64,000 bases of DNA from Paracoccus onchidii. Lineage in GTDB: Bacteria > Pseudomonadota > Alphaproteobacteria > Rhodobacterales > Rhodobacteraceae. This document shows, piece by piece, positions 7,599 to 16,135 of the stretch. The notes beneath the pieces are model-generated. The model saw nothing but the letters and a program-made list of their open reading frames with translations. It was not told where the DNA came from and made no database searches. Every line of letters begins with the position of its first letter. Position 1 is the stretch's first letter. Both the position numbers and the translations under genes were made by a program. The stretch is taken from NCBI RefSeq assembly GCF_028294535.1, contig NZ_JAQBIE010000007.1, positions 62,001 to 126,000 on the forward strand, in the 5' to 3' direction.

Positions 7599-8264
7599 TC
7601 AGGCGAACAGACGCGGCGTGACAAGAGCGCTGCCTTGCAGGGCGCGCATGGATTTTGCTGCGGCCAGAACGGCCAAGTCTATCAGCGGCTCGATCAGAAT
7701 CACGGCCATATAAGCAATCCCGAACGTCGCCACGCCGCCGATGCCTGCGATGCCCTGACCGAAGATGGCCCAGAATGCCACCCAGGCAACAACACCGCCC
7801 TGATAGGCCGTGGACAGCGCCAGCGCCTGTCCGTAACGCAGATCAACATAGGCCGTGCCGGGCGCGATGATCCGGTTCGCCAGGGCCGACAGGCCGAAAA
7901 GCGGGACCAGAAGCGTTGTGACGTTCATGCCGTATTGCGCAAGATCGAAGGGCGCAAACAACACCCCTTGCGCCAGCAGCCCAAGTGCCAGGCCAATCGC
8001 GGCAGGCGCAGCGCCAAACAGCAGAAACAAGGTTGAGCCAAGAATGAAATGAACTTCCGAAACGCCCACCGGGAAATGGGGCAATATTTCGAAGAAGCAG
8101 AACACCAAAGCGGTGGTCAGCACGCTGCGCAATGCCAGCGATGTCCAGCCCTTTTCCTGTGCGCTCTGGAAGGCCAGCCGCAATCCATAGGCGCCGGCGG
8201 CCGCTGCCGTTCCATAGCTGAGCGCCAGTTTTGCGCCGGTGACGATTCCGGGTTCGATATGCAT
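7599..8264 (-). CDS. cbiM: CbiM-family cobalt transport protein (ECF-type permease component)
   Basis: The 221-residue membrane protein begins MHIEPG, the conserved CbiM N-terminus in which His2 and the amino terminus bind Co(II). Further His residues lie in FEILPHFPVGVSEVHFILG. About six hydrophobic segments are visible. CbiM is the substrate-capturing part of the energy-coupling-factor cobalt importer. No cbiN, cbiQ or cbiO follows here, so the energising parts are either elsewhere or not needed. AAAAGGAG precedes the start and is next to a riboswitch hairpin (see the regulatory entry). Role and regulation both point to cobalt uptake for B12 synthesis. Confidence 0.85.
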   Translation of the reverse strand: MHIEPGIVTGAKLALSYGTAAAAGAYGLRLAFQSAQEKGWTSLALRSVLTTALVFCFFEILPHFPVGVSEVHFILGSTLFLLFGAAPAAIGLALGLLAQGVLFAPFDLAQYGMNVTTLLVPLFGLSALANRIIAPGTAYVDLRYGQALALSTAYQGGVVAWVAFWAIFGQGIAGIGGVATFGIAYMAVILIEPLIDLAVLAAAKSMRALQGSALVTPRLFA

Positions 8265-8309
8265 GTCAGTCTCCTTTTGCCGTCACACCCGACGGCTGTT
8301 GGTTATGGG

Positions 8310-8510
8310 CTGACGGCCGGTCTCCTGGCTTGCGGGTCAAGGTGTGGCTTCGGCCTTCCCGGTCCCGAAAGGGGCCAGTGGCTTGGGTGAAGCACACTCT
8401 CCGCATACAGTCGCGGGGGCGGCTGGGGCTTTGGGTGCCGCGATTTGGTCCACCCTTCCCCATTCCCGATGAAGCCCGACGCTTTGCGTCCATGCGGGCA
8501 CCGATCAGGC
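8310..8510 (-). promoter_or_regulatory. Cobalamin riboswitch upstream of cbiM-cobF
   Basis: Read on the minus strand the region shows the conserved cobalamin-aptamer blocks in order: GGGAATGGGGAAGGG-like 5' part, CAGCCGCCCCCGCGAC, GCCACTGG, GGGAAGG and the B12 box AGCCAGGAGACCGGCC near the 3' end (8316-8331). Between the B12 box and the cbiM ATG, a 6-bp hairpin (GCCGTC/GACGGC, 8279-8296) abuts the ribosome site AAAAGGAG, while the same GCCGTC also occurs at the aptamer 3' end (8312-8317). This offers two exclusive pairings and suggests control of translation start. High B12 should shut off cbiM and cobF. Confidence 0.9.
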
Positions 8511-8515
8511 CCTTA

Positions 8516-8544
8516 GCTAAATGGCATCGCAGCTTGCGGGTCAA
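8516..8544 (-). promoter_or_regulatory. Candidate promoter for the cbiM-cobF riboswitch transcript
   Basis: On the minus strand TTGACC (8539-8544) and TTTAGC (8516-8521) are 17 bp apart, just upstream of the aptamer. The -35 box overlaps the cobB stop codon. The -10 match is weak. Confidence 0.4.
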
Positions 8545-9887
8545 GCGTTCCCGTGCCGGGAGATAAGATGAAAGAAGGTTCCCGATACCCGTCCACCACC
8601 GGGCAAGACGTGGTATGAACCGGTTTCCGGCACGGCATTGGCATTGGCATCGCTGACCTGTGCCAGCGGGGCATCGGGTTGCGACAGGATCGATGCATAA
8701 TGGAATTCATGCCCGCGCAGGGTCTGCCCTGCTGGCAAACCGGGCATCGGGGCCAGTAGCCGGGTCACACGATAGCCCAGATGCATCCGCCGTTTCTGAT
8801 AGCTGGTCTCCAGCCCCAGCAACCCGACCATGCGGTGACGCTGACCATCGGCATCGATCAGGCCCGCCCCCAGCGTCATGTAGCCGCCGCATTCGCCATG
8901 CACGGCGCGCGTCCGGGCAAACCGGGTCAAACCATCGCGAAAGCCGTTGGCCTCTGCGATCTTTCCGGCGTGCAGTTCCGGATAGCCGCCCGGCAACCAG
9001 CAGCAATCGGCACTGTCATCGGGGGCCTGATCGTCCAGCGGTGAAAACGGCAGGATTTCCGCGCCCTGACTGCGCCATTCTTCGATCAGATGCGGATATA
9101 CAAAGCTGAAGGCCGCATCACGGGCCAGGGCAATGCGCTGCCCTGGCGGTGGCGCCGGTCGGTATTGCGGCGTCGGTGCCGCCACCCTGGCTGCCGCGCA
9201 GGCCATGATGGCATCAATATCACAATGCTCGTCAACGAACTGCGATGCGTGATCCAGAATGGCGCGAAGATGGGGGGTTTCTTCGGCCTGAACCAGACCG
9301 AGATGGCGCTCGGGCAGTTCGATATTCCCCCGTCGGGGCAGCGCGCCCAGCACCGCGATACCGGCGCGCGCCATGCCTTCACGGATCAGGGCCTCGTGGC
9401 GGGGCGAGGCAACGCGGTTCAGGACCACGCCGGCAAACGGCATCTCGGGCATGAATGTCGCGAACCCCTGGGCGATGGCCGCTGCGGATTGTGCCTGACC
9501 CGACACATCCAGAACCAGCAATACCGGCCATCCGGTCATGGCCGCGATTTCCGCGCTTGCGCCGATGCCGACCTCGCCCGGCGTCGCCACGCCGTCAAAC
9601 AGCCCCATTGACCCTTCGGCCAGCACCATGTCTGCCGGATCGCGCCCTTGCAGATGCGCGCCGATCTGGGCCGCCCCCATCGCCCAACTGTCAAGATTGA
9701 ACGATGGCCGTCCCGAAGCCGCCAGATGAAAGGCCGGATCGATATAGTCCGGCCCCGATTTGAAGGGCTGCACCCGGATCCCGCGTTTGCGCAGCGCCCC
9801 AAGAAGGCCCAGCATCAGCATCGTCTTGCCGGTGCCCGAAGAGGGGGCCGAAATCATCAGGCCCGGGGTCAGTTCTGTCTGGGTCAT
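8541..9887 (-). CDS. cobB: Hydrogenobyrinic acid a,c-diamide synthase
   Basis: CobB/CbiA (448 residues) amidates the a and c side chains of hydrogenobyrinic acid with glutamine and ATP. The N-terminal ATPase domain carries the P-loop-like [18 protein letters not shown] and [13 protein letters not shown]; the C-terminal type I glutamine amidotransferase domain has its nucleophile Cys in [17 protein letters not shown]. It is the last gene of the cobL-cobE-cobM-cobB block, overlapping cobM by ATGA (9884-9887). The next gene downstream, cbiM, has its own riboswitch. Confidence 0.95.
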   Translation of the reverse strand: MTQTELTPGLMISAPSSGTGKTMLMLGLLGALRKRGIRVQPFKSGPDYIDPAFHLAASGRPSFNLDSWAMGAAQIGAHLQGRDPADMVLAEGSMGLFDGVATPGEVGIGASAEIAAMTGWPVLLVLDVSGQAQSAAAIAQGFATFMPEMPFAGVVLNRVASPRHEALIREGMARAGIAVLGALPRRGNIELPERHLGLVQAEETPHLRAILDHASQFVDEHCDIDAIMACAAARVAAPTPQYRPAPPPGQRIALARDAAFSFVYPHLIEEWRSQGAEILPFSPLDDQAPDDSADCCWLPGGYPELHAGKIAEANGFRDGLTRFARTRAVHGECGGYMTLGAGLIDADGQRHRMVGLLGLETSYQKRRMHLGYRVTRLLAPMPGLPAGQTLRGHEFHYASILSQPDAPLAQVSDANANAVPETGSYHVLPGGGRVSGTFFHLISRHGNA

Positions 9888-10657
9888 TCGGGAAACCTTG
9901 GTTCGGGGCCGACAGGCCGGTAGCGGCGGTCATAATCGGCTGCATAGAGCCGGCTGTCGTGAAAATCGCGGGCCGATAATGCCGGTCCGACCAAGATCAG
10001 TGCGGTGCGGTCGAAATGGCCGGCGCGATCGGCGATATTGGCAAGGGTTGCACGAACGATTTCCTGATCAGGCCAGCTGGCCCGCCAGACAATGGCGGCC
10101 GGGCAATCGGCACCATAGAACGGCGTCAGCTGTTGGGCGATATCCTTCAGTCCGTGGATCGACAGATGAATCGCCAAGGTCGCGCCGGTGCGGGCAAAAT
10201 TGCTCAGGGTCTCGGCCTCGGGCATGCCCGAGGCGCGCCCGGGCGTGCGCGTCAGCACCACCGACTGCGCCAGCCCCGGCAAGGTCAGCTCTGACCCAAG
10301 CGCGGCGGCGGCGGCCGCAAAGGCCGGAACACCGGGCGTCACGTCAAAGGGGATGTGCAACCGTTTCAGTCGACGAAGCTGTTCCCCCATTGCCGACCAA
10401 ACCGAAACATCCCCCGAATGCAACCGGGCCACATCCTGTCCCGCGGCATGGGCGCGCGCCATTTCGTCGATGATCTGGTCCAGCGACAAGGGCGCGGTAT
10501 TGATGACGCGGGCATCGGCAGGGCAATGGCTCAGCAATTCCGGGGGCACCAGACTGCCGGCATAGAGGCAGACCGGGCAGGCCGCGATCAGGTCGCGCCC
10601 CCGCAAGGTGATCAGATCGGCCGCGCCGGGACCGGCGCCGATGAAGTGAATGGTCAT
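9884..10657 (-). CDS. cobM: Precorrin-4 C11-methyltransferase
   Basis: CobM (257 residues) adds the C11 methyl group to precorrin-4. The SAM-binding loop [18 protein letters not shown], the [12 protein letters not shown] segment and [12 protein letters not shown] and [13 protein letters not shown] motifs are those of CobM/CbiF. It overlaps cobE upstream (10654-10657) and cobB downstream by ATGA, so the three are translationally coupled. Confidence 0.95.
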   Translation of the reverse strand: MTIHFIGAGPGAADLITLRGRDLIAACPVCLYAGSLVPPELLSHCPADARVINTAPLSLDQIIDEMARAHAAGQDVARLHSGDVSVWSAMGEQLRRLKRLHIPFDVTPGVPAFAAAAAALGSELTLPGLAQSVVLTRTPGRASGMPEAETLSNFARTGATLAIHLSIHGLKDIAQQLTPFYGADCPAAIVWRASWPDQEIVRATLANIADRAGHFDRTALILVGPALSARDFHDSRLYAADYDRRYRPVGPEPRFPE

Positions 10658-11001
10658 GATTGTTCGGGTCTTTCTGCAATGGCTGCCGTGGCGGTGCCGC
10701 AGGCGCTGATGACGCGCGACACCACGATCACGCCATCCTTGCCGCAGGCGGCCAGGGCGGCTGCCTCGGCGACAGAACCTGTGCGATACAGCCGCTGGAT
10801 GCGTGGTGATTGCGTAGGGGTTGATATTTCGGCGATTTCGACCAGCAGCAGGGGCAGGTTCAGGGCCTGCAACTCTGCCTTGCGGGCGGGAATTGTCGCG
10901 ATGGCCTGCACGGGGCCGGATTGCAGCAATGCGCGCAGCAACGCATCCCGCAGCGCGGCAGGTGGCGCGGCCTTGCGGCAGCCGATTCCGGCGATCCTCA
11001 T
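10654..11001 (-). CDS. cobE: Cobalamin biosynthesis protein CobE (CbiG C-terminal-like)
   Basis: The 115-residue protein matches the C-terminal domain of CbiG, called CobE in aerobic pathways. It starts [13 protein letters not shown] and includes [20 protein letters not shown], both family-typical. Its exact role in the pathway is not settled; it may help at the ring-contraction or lactone stage. The ATG at 11001 overlaps the cobL stop as ATGA; a frame five residues longer lacks this coupling. Confidence 0.87.
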   Translation of the reverse strand: MRIAGIGCRKAAPPAALRDALLRALLQSGPVQAIATIPARKAELQALNLPLLLVEIAEISTPTQSPRIQRLYRTGSVAEAAALAACGKDGVIVVSRVISACGTATAAIAERPEQS

Positions 11002-12188
11002 CTGGTCACGCTCCATTGCGTGATCGGGCGGGCGGATTGCCAGCCACGGCCTTGGCCAAGGGGGGTCGCGTGTGAAAGCTGAATCCGCATCAGGTCACCG
11101 CCATATTCGGCATGGCGGGCGGTTAGCAGGCCGTCGGTTTCAAGCGTGACGGCATTGCAGACCAGCCTCGCACCCCGGGGCAGCAAAGCCCATATCCGGT
11201 CCAGAAGCGCCGCCGAAGCCCCCCCGCCGACGAACGCGGCGTCGGGTTCGGGCAGGCCATCCAGTGCCGCCGGTGCGTGGCCCTCGATCCCGGTGACGCG
11301 GTGCGATACACCGAAATCGGCGCAATTGCGTTTGATATTGGCCATCCGTTCGCGAAGGGGTTCGATACAGATCGCACGCCCCCCCGCCAGCGCCCATTCG
11401 ACGCTGATCGCACCCGAGCCGCCACCGATATCCCACAACAATTCACCGCGCCGCGGTGCCAGCGCCGCCAGAGTCATCGCGCGGATCGGCGCGCGCGAGA
11501 TCTGGCCGTCATGCGTGAACCCGGAATCGGGGCGACCGGGCGCGGCGGAAAGGCCCGCCCGGCGGGTCAGCTTGTTGCCATGCAGGGCAACGGCCACCGG
11601 TGCCGAGATACCGCCAAGATCGAAATCTTTTGCGCGACTCCACCGGATACGCTCTTCGGGGCCACCCAGGCGTTCCAATACCGCGATGTCCATGTCCCCA
11701 AGGCCCCTTGCGCTCAGCCAGGCTGCCAATTGCGCGGGGGCGTTCGGGTCTCGTATCGTGGCGATGATCTTGCAATGCCGCGACAGATAGGGGCGCAGTT
11801 GCGCGAACTCTGCCGCGTGCAGCCCAAGGCAGGGCGTGGCTTCCAGACGCCAGCCCAACCGCGCAGCGGCCAGTGAGAAACATCCCGCGACCGGCATGGC
11901 GCGCCATTCCGCAGGATCAAGATGGGTGGCCAATGTGCCCCCGACGCCGAACCAGAATGGATCGCCTGATGCCAGTACCGCCACGGGGGCAGGTTTGCAG
12001 GCCAGCAATTCAGAGATGTCAAAGGGCACCGGCCAGGCACGGCCCCGCGCCCCGACCCCGGCAAGGGCAAGGTGGCGCGACCCGCCAAAGACGATCCGCG
12101 CCTCTTGCAGTGCCAGGCGACTTGCATCCGACAGCCCGTCTGCCCCATCTTCGCCGATACCGATCAATGTCAGCCAGGGCCTAGTCAT
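10998..12188 (-). CDS. cobL: Precorrin-6Y C5,15-methyltransferase (decarboxylating)
   Basis: CobL (396 residues) is a fused CobL: the N-terminal CbiE-like tetrapyrrole methylase ([19 protein letters not shown]) and the C-terminal CbiT-like SAM methyltransferase ([20 protein letters not shown], then [17 protein letters not shown]). It methylates precorrin-6B at C5 and C15 and removes the C12 acetate carboxyl. The ATG at 12186-12188 is favoured by AAAGGA 7 bases upstream. That ATG lies in the palindrome CATG, whose other strand is the cobK start codon, so the two genes begin in the same four bases. cobL has no intergenic promoter: it must be read from inside cobK or from transcription antisense through cobK. 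Confidence 0.94.
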   Translation of the reverse strand: MTRPWLTLIGIGEDGADGLSDASRLALQEARIVFGGSRHLALAGVGARGRAWPVPFDISELLACKPAPVAVLASGDPFWFGVGGTLATHLDPAEWRAMPVAGCFSLAAARLGWRLEATPCLGLHAAEFAQLRPYLSRHCKIIATIRDPNAPAQLAAWLSARGLGDMDIAVLERLGGPEERIRWSRAKDFDLGGISAPVAVALHGNKLTRRAGLSAAPGRPDSGFTHDGQISRAPIRAMTLAALAPRRGELLWDIGGGSGAISVEWALAGGRAICIEPLRERMANIKRNCADFGVSHRVTGIEGHAPAALDGLPEPDAAFVGGGASAALLDRIWALLPRGARLVCNAVTLETDGLLTARHAEYGGDLMRIQLSHATPLGQGRGWQSARPITQWSVTR

Positions 12189-12939
12189 GACGCGCATCCT
12201 TTTGCTGGGGGGCACCACCGAAGCCAGCCATTTGGCGCGGCTGCTGGCGGATGCCGGTATTGACGCGATCTTTTCCTATGCCGGCCGCACCCATGTTCCG
12301 CGCACCCAACCGCTGCAGCAGCGGATCGGTGGGTTTGGCGGGGCAGATGGTCTGGCCGCCTATATCGGGCAGCACGGGATCAGCCATGTGGTTGACGCGA
12401 CCCATCCCTTCGCGGCCAATATCAGCCTGAACGCGATACGGGCCTGCACGGAACGCGCAACGCCGTTGTTGGCCCTGCAACGCCCGCCGTGGCAGGCCGA
12501 AGCGCAGGACAAATGGCTGAATGTCGCGGATTACAGGGGCGCTGCGGCGGCTTTGCCCGATGGAGGGGCGCGGGTGTTTCTTGCTATCGGACGGCAGAAT
12601 CTGGACCCGTTTGCCGAAAAGGCGAACCGTTACCTGTTGCGTCTGGTGGACAGACCCGAACATGAACTGCCGTTGGCAGACGCGCATGCCGTGATCGCGC
12701 GCGGACCATTTTCCGTTGACGATGATCTTGCGCTGATGGCCCGGTTTCGTGTCACGCATCTGGTGGCCAAGAACGCCGGGGGAATGGCGGCGCGGGCCAA
12801 GCTGCTTGCGGCGCGCCGCCTTGCCGTGCCGGTGGTGATGATCGAACGCCCCCGCATGCCGCAGCGCCAGATCGTGGACAGGGCCGAAGAAGTGCTGGAC
12901 TGGCTGCATCACCCGGCCTCGGCGCGGCGCGGGGTATAG
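12187..12939 (+). CDS. cobK: Precorrin-6A reductase
   Basis: CobK (250 residues) reduces precorrin-6A to precorrin-6B with NADPH. Typical parts are ILLLGGTTEASHLARLLADA, VVDATHPFAANISLNA, the FLAIGRQNLDPF stretch and VAKNAGGMAARAKLLAAR. It is the only plus-strand gene between cobB and cobW. Its ATG at 12187 shares CATG with the opposing cobL start, and its 3' end overlaps the cobJ 3' end by 31 bp. AGGG lies about 8 bases before the start, inside cobL. Its promoter would have to lie within cobL. Confidence 0.94.
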   Translation: MTRILLLGGTTEASHLARLLADAGIDAIFSYAGRTHVPRTQPLQQRIGGFGGADGLAAYIGQHGISHVVDATHPFAANISLNAIRACTERATPLLALQRPPWQAEAQDKWLNVADYRGAAAALPDGGARVFLAIGRQNLDPFAEKANRYLLRLVDRPEHELPLADAHAVIARGPFSVDDDLALMARFRVTHLVAKNAGGMAARAKLLAARRLAVPVVMIERPRMPQRQIVDRAEEVLDWLHHPASARRGV

Positions 12940-13646
12940 ATCCATCGACCGACTTGTCGCGTCATCGAGTTTCCGACCAGAACCACGGTGCGCATATCGG
13001 CCATTTCGGGCGTGGCTTGGGGCAGGGCCACGGTTTTCAGGCTTTCTTCCGGGGTCGAGACAGCACGGGCGAAAATGACCGGTCGGTCGTCGTTGCATTC
13101 CTCGCGCAGGATTTGCAGCACCCGCGCGAATTGATGCGGTCTTGTCGCCGAGCGGGGGTTGTAGAACGCCATCGCGAAGTCACCTCGCGCCGCGTGCCGC
13201 AACCGTCGTTCGATCAGCGCGAAGGGCTTGAGATTGTCCGACAGGTTGATGGCGCAGAAATCATGCCCCAGCGGAGCCCCCGCGCGTGCGGCGGCGGCCA
13301 GCATGGCCGTGATTCCGGGCAGGACATGTATTTCCGGCAGCGGCGCGGGCCAGCATTCGGCCGCCTCGAACAGGGCCGAGGCCATGGCAAAGACCCCCGG
13401 ATCGCCCGAGGATACGATCACGACCCGCGCCCCCGATGCCGCCAGTTCCAGCGCATGACAGGCGCGGTCCAGCTCGACCCGGTTGTCGGATGCGTGCAGG
13501 TTCAGGCCATCGCGTTGCGCAATGCGCGCGACATAGGGGCCATAGCCGATGATGTCGGTGGCTTTTTCCAGCGTGGCGGCAACGTCGGGGGTGATCAGTT
13601 CGGGCGCACCGGGACCCAATCCGGCGACCGCGATCCAGCCGCTCAT
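12909..13646 (-). CDS. cobJ: Precorrin-3B C17-methyltransferase
   Basis: CobJ (245 residues) methylates C17 and drives ring contraction of precorrin-3B. Motifs: WIAVAGLGPGAPELITPDV (SAM loop), DIIGYGPYVARI, VIVSSGDPGVFAMASALFEA and VLPGITAMLAAAARAGAPLG, then FYNPRSATRPHQFAR. The ATG at 13646 overlaps the cobI stop as ATGA, so a longer frame from 13721 is rejected. The 3' end overlaps cobK. Confidence 0.95.
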   Translation of the reverse strand: MSGWIAVAGLGPGAPELITPDVAATLEKATDIIGYGPYVARIAQRDGLNLHASDNRVELDRACHALELAASGARVVIVSSGDPGVFAMASALFEAAECWPAPLPEIHVLPGITAMLAAAARAGAPLGHDFCAINLSDNLKPFALIERRLRHAARGDFAMAFYNPRSATRPHQFARVLQILREECNDDRPVIFARAVSTPEESLKTVALPQATPEMADMRTVVLVGNSMTRQVGRWIYTPRRAEAG

Positions 13647-14389
13647 TGTGCGGCCTCGGGGATGCGGCGTTCGGGGCGTCGGCCCTGCCCATGCACCATG
13701 ACGATCGCGAAATAGGGACAATCATGGTCTTCGACTTCTTGCAGGCGGACGACGCGTTCCCCCGGCATCGTGCCACGTTCGATCAGCCAAGCGTCCTCCA
13801 GCCGCCCGGCCAGCGCCAGCGCCTGTCGGATCTTGGGCAGATTGCGCCCGGTTTTCATGATGACCAACGCATTTGCAACCTGCATATGACGAACCAGATC
13901 GGCCCGTGGCAGCGTGCCCATCAGCACCGACATGACATCATCGCCCCAGGTGACCGGTGTCCCCGTGGCGTTCCAGCACCCGGCCATGCCCGGAATGCCG
14001 GGGATCACCTCGATCTCGACCTTGTCGCGCAACCGCACATACAGATGCATGAAAGACCCGTAGAAAAACGGATCTCCTTCGCATGGCACGATGATGTCCC
14101 GGTCCGCGGCCATGGTTTCCAGCCGCGACGCCCAGCTGTCATAAAATGACGCAAGCAGGTCGTTATATTCGGGGCTGTCAAAGGGGATTTCGGTCGTGAC
14201 GGGATATTCCATCGGGTATTCGATCGCATCGTCAGGTATCAGTCCCTGAACGATCCGCCGTGCCTGTCCCTGACGCCCGGCCTTGCGGAAAAAGGCCACA
14301 TGCCGTGCGCTGCGCAGGATGCGATGCGCACGCACCGAGATCAGGTCGGGATCGCCGGGGCCGAGGCCCGCGCAAATGATCTTGCCCAA
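13643..14389 (-). CDS. cobI: Precorrin-2 C20-methyltransferase
   Basis: CobI (248 residues) methylates precorrin-2 at C20. It shows IICAGLGPGDPDLISVRA, VPCEGDPFFYGSFMHLYVRL and EVIPGIPGMAGCWNATGTPV, the last typical of CobI. No ATG fits; the TTG at 14389 has AAGGA 8 bases upstream (in the end of cobH) and places the first residue right before the SAM loop, so it is the best start. Confidence 0.94.
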   Translation of the reverse strand: MGKIICAGLGPGDPDLISVRAHRILRSARHVAFFRKAGRQGQARRIVQGLIPDDAIEYPMEYPVTTEIPFDSPEYNDLLASFYDSWASRLETMAADRDIIVPCEGDPFFYGSFMHLYVRLRDKVEIEVIPGIPGMAGCWNATGTPVTWGDDVMSVLMGTLPRADLVRHMQVANALVIMKTGRNLPKIRQALALAGRLEDAWLIERGTMPGERVVRLQEVEDHDCPYFAIVMVHGQGRRPERRIPEAAQ

Positions 14390-14393
14390 TGCC

Positions 14394-15023
14394 CTATTCC
14401 TTCCGGCTTGCCAATGCGTTGACGGCCGCAACCGTCATGGCGGATCCGCCCAGCCGGCCCTCGACAATCATCGAAGGAACGGGCGGTGCGCTGATCAGTG
14501 CCAGCTTGGATTCCGCCGCGCCGATAAAGCCGACCGGACAGCCGATAATCGCGGCCGGACGCGGACAGTCCGGGGATTCCAGCATGTTCAGCAGGTGAAA
14601 CAGGGCGGTGGGTGCATTGCCGATGGCGACCACGGCCCCCCCAAGATGGGGACGCCACAATTCAAGCGCCGCAGCAGACCGCGTGTTGCCGATTCTGGCT
14701 GCGATTTCGGGCACCGCAGGATCATGCAACATGCAGAGAACCCGGTTGTCGGCGGGCAGCCGGGCGCGCGTGACGCCTTCGCTGACCATGCGTGCGTCAC
14801 ACAGCACCGGCGCACCCGCCAGCAGCGCCTTGCGTGCCGCAATGGCCATGTCGGGGCTAAAGCGGATATGATGTTCCAATCCGATCATGCCCGCTGCGTG
14901 GATCATGCGCACCGCGACAATTTCTTCATCGGGGCCAAAGCGGGACAGATCGGCCTCGGCCCGAATGGTCGCGAATGAGCGGCGATAGATTTCCGCACCG
15001 TCCGTTTCATAGATATGTGGCAT
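14394..15023 (-). CDS. cobH: Precorrin-8X methylmutase
   Basis: CobH (209 residues) moves the methyl group from C11 to C12 of precorrin-8X, giving hydrogenobyrinic acid. The catalytic histidine is in VRMIHAAGMIGLEHHIRF; VLCDARMVSEGV and the end PAAIIGCPVGFIGAAESK are family hallmarks. Its start codon overlaps the cobG stop as TAATG. Confidence 0.95.
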   Translation of the reverse strand: MPHIYETDGAEIYRRSFATIRAEADLSRFGPDEEIVAVRMIHAAGMIGLEHHIRFSPDMAIAARKALLAGAPVLCDARMVSEGVTRARLPADNRVLCMLHDPAVPEIAARIGNTRSAAALELWRPHLGGAVVAIGNAPTALFHLLNMLESPDCPRPAAIIGCPVGFIGAAESKLALISAPPVPSMIVEGRLGGSAMTVAAVNALASRKE

Positions 15024-16135
15024 TAGAGTGCCTTTCTGGTTTCATGGGGCATCAGGGCGTGTTGCGCGGGCGGGTCTGATGCCGTGCCGTTGCGGATCAG
15101 GTCAAAGCGACCCGAGGCGGTTGCCGTCAGCGTGATGTCCGCCTTGCGCGGCCAAGCGCAGCCCTTGCTGCATCCCGACACATGCAGAACGGCATCGGCA
15201 GGCAGGCAAGGGGCAAGGCTGCGGGCAAGGTCGCGCGTGGGGGCATGCCCCTTGGGGCAGCCGGGCGCCCCGGTGCAGGCATGAACCCGCAGGCGGGGGT
15301 CGTCACCGTTCATCACAAGCCCCGTCGCGTTGCCGGGCTGCGCAGTGGCGGGAACCAGAATCATGCGCCATGGCGTCAGGCGCAGATCAGCCTGTTGGCT
15401 GAGAGAGATCAGCATCGCGGCATCAATCTGCCCGAATTCCAGCCCGATCAACCGGCCATGCGGGGTCAGTCCGGGCATATATGGCCCGGCCGCAGCGGTC
15501 GGGCGCATATCCGCGTTGTCTGGGTGGATCCCTTTTGCGATCAGCGCCTTCATCCGCCCTCGTCCGTCCGGGGCTCCGCCCATGTCCAAAAACCATTGTG
15601 CAAGTTCGATGATCTGATCCGGATCCTTCAATGCACGGCCGGTGGCGCAGCCATCCGCGCGCAGGATCAGCCCGTTGGTTTCCCCGCGTTCGACGCGGAT
15701 ATCGGCGGAATCCCTTGTCAGCACGCGCGCGGGGCCACAGTCGATGGCGAAGCCGAATTTTGCAGGCAGTGTGAGGCCGCAACCTGTCAGGCGAGCTTCC
15801 AGATCGGCAGCCAGCGCACGGGTTTCGGCATCCGCAAAGGGTGACAGGATGATATTGCGCCGCGTTTCGCCGGCGATATCGTTGTCGATCAGTCCTGCAG
15901 ATTGCAGGCCCCGCAACAGCTTGGGATAGGCGTCAGGCGTGATGCCGCGAATTTGCAGATTGGCGCGGCTGGTCAGTTCGATCTTGCCATGCCCGTATTG
16001 TCGCGCGGCCGTGACAACAGCCGCAGCCTGAGCGGCAGAGAGGCGGCCTTGTCGGGGTTTGATGCGCAAGATCAGCCCGTCACCCGATTCCATCGGCCGC
16101 AATGCCCCGGGGCACCAACCTCGGACCGCGCTCAT
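15023..16135 (-). CDS. cobG: Precorrin-3B synthase
   Basis: CobG (370 residues) is the oxygen-dependent enzyme that hydroxylates precorrin-3A and forms the lactone; it marks the aerobic route. It belongs to the sulfite/nitrite reductase-like family: residues near the N-terminus (GDGLILRIKPRQGRLSAAQA) form the half-domain, ELTSRANLQIRG is typical, and the cysteines in VHACTGAPGCPK and HVSGCSKGCAWP bind the 4Fe-4S cluster. The ATG at 16135 overlaps the cobN stop (ATGA). Confidence 0.93.
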   Translation of the reverse strand: MSAVRGWCPGALRPMESGDGLILRIKPRQGRLSAAQAAAVVTAARQYGHGKIELTSRANLQIRGITPDAYPKLLRGLQSAGLIDNDIAGETRRNIILSPFADAETRALAADLEARLTGCGLTLPAKFGFAIDCGPARVLTRDSADIRVERGETNGLILRADGCATGRALKDPDQIIELAQWFLDMGGAPDGRGRMKALIAKGIHPDNADMRPTAAAGPYMPGLTPHGRLIGLEFGQIDAAMLISLSQQADLRLTPWRMILVPATAQPGNATGLVMNGDDPRLRVHACTGAPGCPKGHAPTRDLARSLAPCLPADAVLHVSGCSKGCAWPRKADITLTATASGRFDLIRNGTASDPPAQHALMPHETRKAL

